Of a stretch of DNA of 64,000 bases, positions 60,827-64,000 are shown piece after piece (position 1 is the first letter of the stretch; each line of letters opens with the position of its first letter). The notes beneath the pieces were generated by a model. It did no database searches. It was not told the DNA's origin and worked only from the letters and a program-made list of their open reading frames with translations. Origin of the DNA: Desulfolutivibrio sulfoxidireducens (GTDB lineage Bacteria > Desulfobacterota > Desulfovibrionia > Desulfovibrionales > Desulfovibrionaceae); NCBI RefSeq assembly GCF_013376475.1, contig NZ_CP045508.1, positions 2,516,001-2,580,000 on the forward strand, given 5' to 3'. Both the position numbers and the translations under genes were made by a program.

Positions 60827-61759
60827 TTAGAGAGGCCCGAAATTCTCCTCATAGCGGGCCATAAACTCCGGAAGCGAATAGGCGTGTTCCTGGGTGCCGT
60901 GACGCTCCACGGCGTAGACCGCGCTCATCGAACCAAGCCGCCCGGCCTTTTCCAGGGGCAGTCCGGCGCACAGCCCCTTGAGCAGCCCGGCCCGAAAGGC
61001 GTCGCCCGCGCCCGTGGGGTCCTTGACCTGGAGCGCCTTGGCTGGCGGAATACGGATTTCCTCGAGTCCCTGGCGGATGATCGAGCCGTTTTCCCCAAGC
61101 GTGGTGATCAGTGCGGACACCCGGGAGAGGATGTCCGCTAGGGTCAGGCCGGTGGCGTTGAGAATGAGTTCGAGTTCGTAGTCGTTGGAGATGAGATACG
61201 TCGCGCCGGTGAGCATCTCGGTCAGCTCCGCGCCGGAAAAGGCGGTGATGTTCTGGCCGGGATCGAGCACGAAGCGGATGCCGCGTTCCTTGTAACGCCG
61301 GGGATAGTCCCGCATGTCGTCCAGGTTCCCCGGGGCCACGATGGCCAGGATGTCCCCGGGATCGTGGCCGTCCACGTCGTAGCCGCAGGGATGCTTCATG
61401 GCCCCGGGGTTGAACCCGGTGATCTGGTTGTCGGACTGGTCCGTGGTGATGTAGGCCCCGGCCGTGAATTCCTCGTCGATGCGGCGGATGCCCTCGAAGG
61501 ACAGGCCGCACGCGGCCAGCCAGTCCGCATAGACGGCAAAATCCTTGCCGGCCGTGGCCAGGATGAGCGGGTCCTCGCCCAAAAGCCTCAGGGAATAGGC
61601 GATGTTGCCGGCCGTGCCCCCGAACTTCTCGGTCAGGCCGTTGACCAGGAAGCAGACGTTTAGGATGTGTATCTTGTCGGGCAGGATGTGATCGGAAAAC
61701 CTGCCGGGAAAGGTCATGATCCGGTCGTAGGCCAGGGAACCGGAGACGAGAATGCGCAT
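60827..61759 (-). CDS. PfkB-family carbohydrate/nucleoside kinase
   Basis: A 310-residue ribokinase-family enzyme. The N-terminus MRILVSGSLAYDRIM, the motif EKFGGTAGNIAYSLRLLG (substrate side) and the C-terminal DPTGAGDAFRAGLLKGL with the catalytic Asp are clear. The pattern GGTAGNIAYSL with ITGFNPGAM resembles adenosine kinase-like members of sulfate reducers and archaea, but adenosine, sugar or other substrates cannot be separated by eye. It lies 25 bp after cutA on the same strand and is followed by a strong GC hairpin. Confidence 0.88.
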   Translation of the reverse strand: MRILVSGSLAYDRIMTFPGRFSDHILPDKIHILNVCFLVNGLTEKFGGTAGNIAYSLRLLGEDPLILATAGKDFAVYADWLAACGLSFEGIRRIDEEFTAGAYITTDQSDNQITGFNPGAMKHPCGYDVDGHDPGDILAIVAPGNLDDMRDYPRRYKERGIRFVLDPGQNITAFSGAELTEMLTGATYLISNDYELELILNATGLTLADILSRVSALITTLGENGSIIRQGLEEIRIPPAKALQVKDPTGAGDAFRAGLLKGLCAGLPLEKAGRLGSMSAVYAVERHGTQEHAYSLPEFMARYEENFGPL

Positions 61760-61784
61760 GCGGTCAGCTCCTTTTCGATGACAA

Positions 61785-62108
61785 TCAGGAATTGGATTGG
61801 GTTTGTTCCTCTATCCAGCGGATGAAATCCGGGTTGCCGCGAAGGATGGGCAGCACCACCACACAGGGCACATCGTAGGAATGCAGTTCCCTGACCCTGT
61901 CCGTGAGCGCGTCGGCCATGGTCATGCGGGTCTTGGCCAGCAGCACGGCCTCGTTCGCCTCCCGGACCTCGCCCTCCCACCAGAACAGGGAGGTCATGCC
62001 GGGCAGGATGTTCACGCAGGCGGCCAGGCGTTCGGCCACCAGGGTCCGGCCGATCTCCCGGGCCTGGGTCTCGTTTTCGCAGGTGATGTAGATCATGGCG
62101 GCGGACAT
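61785..62108 (-). CDS. cutA: CutA1 divalent-ion tolerance protein
   Basis: A 107-residue trimeric PII-like protein. The family signature is complete: IYITCENETQAREIGRTLVA, ERLAACVNILPGMTSLFWWE, and the C-terminal YDVPCVVVLPILRGNPDFIR followed by WIEE. CutA1 is linked to copper tolerance, but its exact job remains uncertain. The ATG lies at 62108, and the gene is probably co-transcribed with the PfkB kinase. Confidence 0.95.
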   Translation of the reverse strand: MSAAMIYITCENETQAREIGRTLVAERLAACVNILPGMTSLFWWEGEVREANEAVLLAKTRMTMADALTDRVRELHSYDVPCVVVLPILRGNPDFIRWIEEQTQSNS

Positions 62109-62318
62109 GGCGACCCCCCCGTGGCGTTTTGGAGGCGAGGAATCTACCCCCGGAAGAGGGCCATGGCAACAGGTTGCCCAGGGAACATGTCAGGGGGACC
62201 GCAACCGACCTCCCGGCGTCGCCCCGGGACCGCGCCGGGTCCCTTGACAGCCGACGGCTTTGCGCACACTTCTACGTCCTTGCATGCACGAAAACAAAAA
62301 AACCTCGACACGCCCCCC

Positions 62319-62966
62319 ATGAACCGCCGCAACCTGCTCATGAACATGTTCCAGGCCATGCACGACGCCCTGGGACCAAGCCGCTGGTGGCCCGGCGAGA
62401 CGCCCTTCGAGGTGGCCGTGGGGGCCATCCTCACCCAGAACGCCTCCTGGTCCAACGTGGAAAAGGCCATCGCCAACCTCAAGGCGAACGGGGTGTTCGA
62501 GCCAAGGCTTTTGCACGACCTGCCCGACGCCAGGCTGGCCGAGCTGATCCGGCCCTCGGGCTATTTCCGTCTCAAGACGGGTCGCCTCAAAAACCTGCTG
62601 TCCTTTCTCAAGGCCGAATGCGGCTACGACATCCGGGCCCTGTCCGGACGCGATCTGCCGGGAATCCGGGAAAAACTTCTGGCCGTGCGCGGCATCGGCC
62701 CCGAGACCGCCGACAGCATCCTGCTCTACGCCCTGGACTACCCCACCTTCGTGGTCGACGCCTACACCCGCCGCCTGCTCTCCCGGCACGGCCTGGTGCC
62801 CGAGGAGACGACCTACGAGGAGATGCGCGAATTCTTCATGGACGTCCTGGACCATGACCCCCGGCTTTTCAACGAATACCACGCCCTGATCGTGCGCACC
62901 GGGAAATCCTGGTGCAAAAAGGGACAGGGCCTGTGCGCCGGCTGTCCCCTGGGACGCTTCCTGTAA
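62319..62966 (+). CDS. HhH-GPD DNA glycosylase, endonuclease III-like, lacking key residues
   Basis: A 215-residue member of the endonuclease III superfamily. PFEVAVGAILTQNASWSNVE and the hairpin LAVRGIGPETADSILLYALD match the family, and the catalytic Asp is present in FVVDAYTRRLLSRHG. The Lys that makes Nth a lyase is replaced (PETAD instead of RKTAN), so it is expected to be a monofunctional glycosylase, as in the MagIII-like group that removes alkylated purines. The C-terminal cluster motif shows C-x6-C-x2-C, but the protein ends at PLGRFL without the fourth Cys. The ribosome site before the ATG at 62319 is weak. Confidence 0.85.
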   Translation: MNRRNLLMNMFQAMHDALGPSRWWPGETPFEVAVGAILTQNASWSNVEKAIANLKANGVFEPRLLHDLPDARLAELIRPSGYFRLKTGRLKNLLSFLKAECGYDIRALSGRDLPGIREKLLAVRGIGPETADSILLYALDYPTFVVDAYTRRLLSRHGLVPEETTYEEMREFFMDVLDHDPRLFNEYHALIVRTGKSWCKKGQGLCAGCPLGRFL

Positions 62967-62999
62967 CGCCGTCAAGGCCACAGCCGCCGGACGCCCGAC

Positions 63000-64000
63000 G
63001 TGAACCCCGCCCGCCATCCACTCCCCGCCGCCAGCACCGCCATCCGGTCCCGCCGCGTATCGGTGACGGCCATGCTCCTTGCGGCGACGATTCTGGTCGC
63101 CACGGGGGTCTCTCCGGCCCCGGCCCAGACCCTCCGGCCCGTTGCGCAAGACATGCCGGCCCCATCCGATTCCCCGGCCCCGGCCATCCCGCCCGAACTC
63201 GAATCCGAACTGGCCCGGCAAAAGGAAACGGCCTCGAAACGCCAGCAAAACGTGGAGCGTCTGACCGCCGAGGAACGCTCGCTCAACGCCGGACTGTCCG
63301 CGCTCGAGGCCAAGGTGGGGAAACTGACCGGACAACTCGAGGAAAAAGAAAGCCTGGTGCGCGAGATCATGGCCGAGGAGGCCCGTCTGTCCCGGGAACA
63401 CGCCCATCTGGCCGGACGCCAGGAAAACGCCCGGAACAGGATGTCCGAATTGGTCGCGGCCCTTTGGCCCGTGCATCTGGGCAATCTCGAGTCCAAGGCC
63501 GCCGGTCTGTCCTCGTGGGACGAGGCCGACCGACGCTTCACCTGGCTTGCGGACATGTATGGCGCGGCCGCCGCGTCCTATGCCGCCTATCGGGAACAGT
63601 CCTCGCGGCTGGCCGCGAACATGGCCGCCCAGGAGGCGGCCCGGGCCCGGCTGGTCACGGCCAGGGCCGAGGCCGAAAAGAGCAAGGACGCCCTGTTGGC
63701 GGAACAGCTTGAATTCTCGAAACAGTTGCGCAACGTGCGCCGGCGCATCGTCAGCGAGGAGGAGCAACTCAAGGAAATCCTGCGGGCCATCGAGGACCTC
63801 GACGCGCGCCTGGCCGCTCCGCCGGAACCGGCCGCGCCGGTCATGCGGGGCTCCATGACCTGGCCCGTGGCCGGCACGCCGGTCACCTCCTTCGATCCGT
63901 CCGCCGACCCGCCCCGCCGGGGGGTCGGGTTTTCCACATCCCCGAACGCGACGGTCAAAAGCGTGGGTCCCGGCAAGGTGGTCTTTGCCGACGTGTTGCG
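63000..64000 (+). CDS. EnvC-like murein hydrolase activator (M23), 3' end outside the window
   Basis: The frame is open from a GTG at 63000 to the window edge (over 330 codons). A signal peptide (VTAMLLAATILVATGVSPAP ending in AQ) is followed by a long coiled coil rich in Glu, Arg and Ala (about residues 60-270, for example ELARQKETASKRQQNVERLT), then the start of a LytM/M23 domain (MTWPVAGTPVTSFDPSADPP and SVGPGKVVFADVLR). Coiled coil plus LytM is the layout of EnvC, which activates amidases at the septum. GTGs at 63063 and an ATG at 63072 are alternative starts. Catalytic metal residues lie beyond the edge, so enzymatic competence cannot be judged. Confidence 0.85.
   Translation, partial: MNPARHPLPAASTAIRSRRVSVTAMLLAATILVATGVSPAPAQTLRPVAQDMPAPSDSPAPAIPPELESELARQKETASKRQQNVERLTAEERSLNAGLSALEAKVGKLTGQLEEKESLVREIMAEEARLSREHAHLAGRQENARNRMSELVAALWPVHLGNLESKAAGLSSWDEADRRFTWLADMYGAAAASYAAYREQSSRLAANMAAQEAARARLVTARAEAEKSKDALLAEQLEFSKQLRNVRRRIVSEEEQLKEILRAIEDLDARLAAPPEPAAPVMRGSMTWPVAGTPVTSFDPSADPPRRGVGFSTSPNATVKSVGPGKVVFADVL

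Overview
The window is GC-rich chromosomal DNA from what is most likely a sulfate-reducing member of the Desulfovibrionaceae (Desulfovibrio or a close relative). The best marker is a complete qrcABCD operon (periplasmic cytochrome:menaquinone reductase, a complex of sulfate reducers). Multiheme c cytochromes, a split glycine cleavage P protein (gcvPA/gcvPB), a pyruvoyl-dependent arginine decarboxylase and very GC-rich intergenic hairpins fit the same group. No rRNA, tRNA, intact insertion sequence, prophage or CRISPR array was seen. Both window edges cut genes: a NUDIX hydrolase on the left and an EnvC-like murein hydrolase activator on the right.

Layout. 0-7 kb: NUDIX hydrolase and ABC-F ATPase (minus), then fabD, argS, a SPOR-domain membrane protein, pyruvoyl arginine decarboxylase and nth (plus). 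7.4-10.5 kb: a tightly packed five-gene operon (YedE transporter, YedF/TusA-like carrier, DUF3343 protein, NAD(P)H-hydrate dehydratase homologue, DUF1858 protein) that looks like selenium or sulfur handling. 10.6-12.5 kb: a HigBA toxin-antitoxin pair and tgt. 12.8-18.6 kb: a DUF1786 protein (minus), divergent from gcvH-gcvPA-gcvPB-lpdA. 18.7-22.2 kb: maf, an alpha/beta hydrolase, and a membrane protein with an orphan sensor kinase. 22.3-28 kb: a TetR-controlled YbhGFSR-type efflux operon. 28.3-34.4 kb: a thioesterase, a membrane SGNH protein, and a second TetR/HlyD/ABC-2 operon on the minus strand. 34.5-40.5 kb: two overlapping c-di-GMP turnover genes and a tetraheme cytochrome. 40.6-43.7 kb: mla lipid-trafficking genes (mlaE, mlaD, mlaC, mlaA) without an adjacent mlaF. 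44.2-49.1 kb: qrcDCBA. 49.2-55.8 kb: manC, rfbC, lipA, an Rsm22-like methyltransferase and a RACo-like ASKHA protein (minus). 56.2-64 kb: an NlpC/P60 lipoprotein, an L,D-transpeptidase, a chemoreceptor, a PfkB kinase, cutA, a HhH-GPD glycosylase and the EnvC-like protein.

Working together. GcvH needs lipoyl groups, and lipA lies 37 kb away in the same window. The envelope is a recurrent theme: SPOR, NlpC, L,D-transpeptidase and EnvC for peptidoglycan, Mla for outer-membrane lipids, manC and rfbC for surface sugars, two efflux pumps for export. Qrc passes electrons from periplasmic cytochrome c3 to the quinone pool.

The most informative non-coding signal is a family of long intergenic hairpins. 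Four copies of one element (type A) lie directly behind stop codons, each in the same orientation as the gene before it. Two copies of a second composite element (type C) follow type A. Two copies of a third (type B) occur elsewhere. A 69-bp minisatellite grows out of the qrc terminator, and a 48-bp repeat encodes the MlaA linker. The two efflux regulators each have a palindrome at their own promoter.
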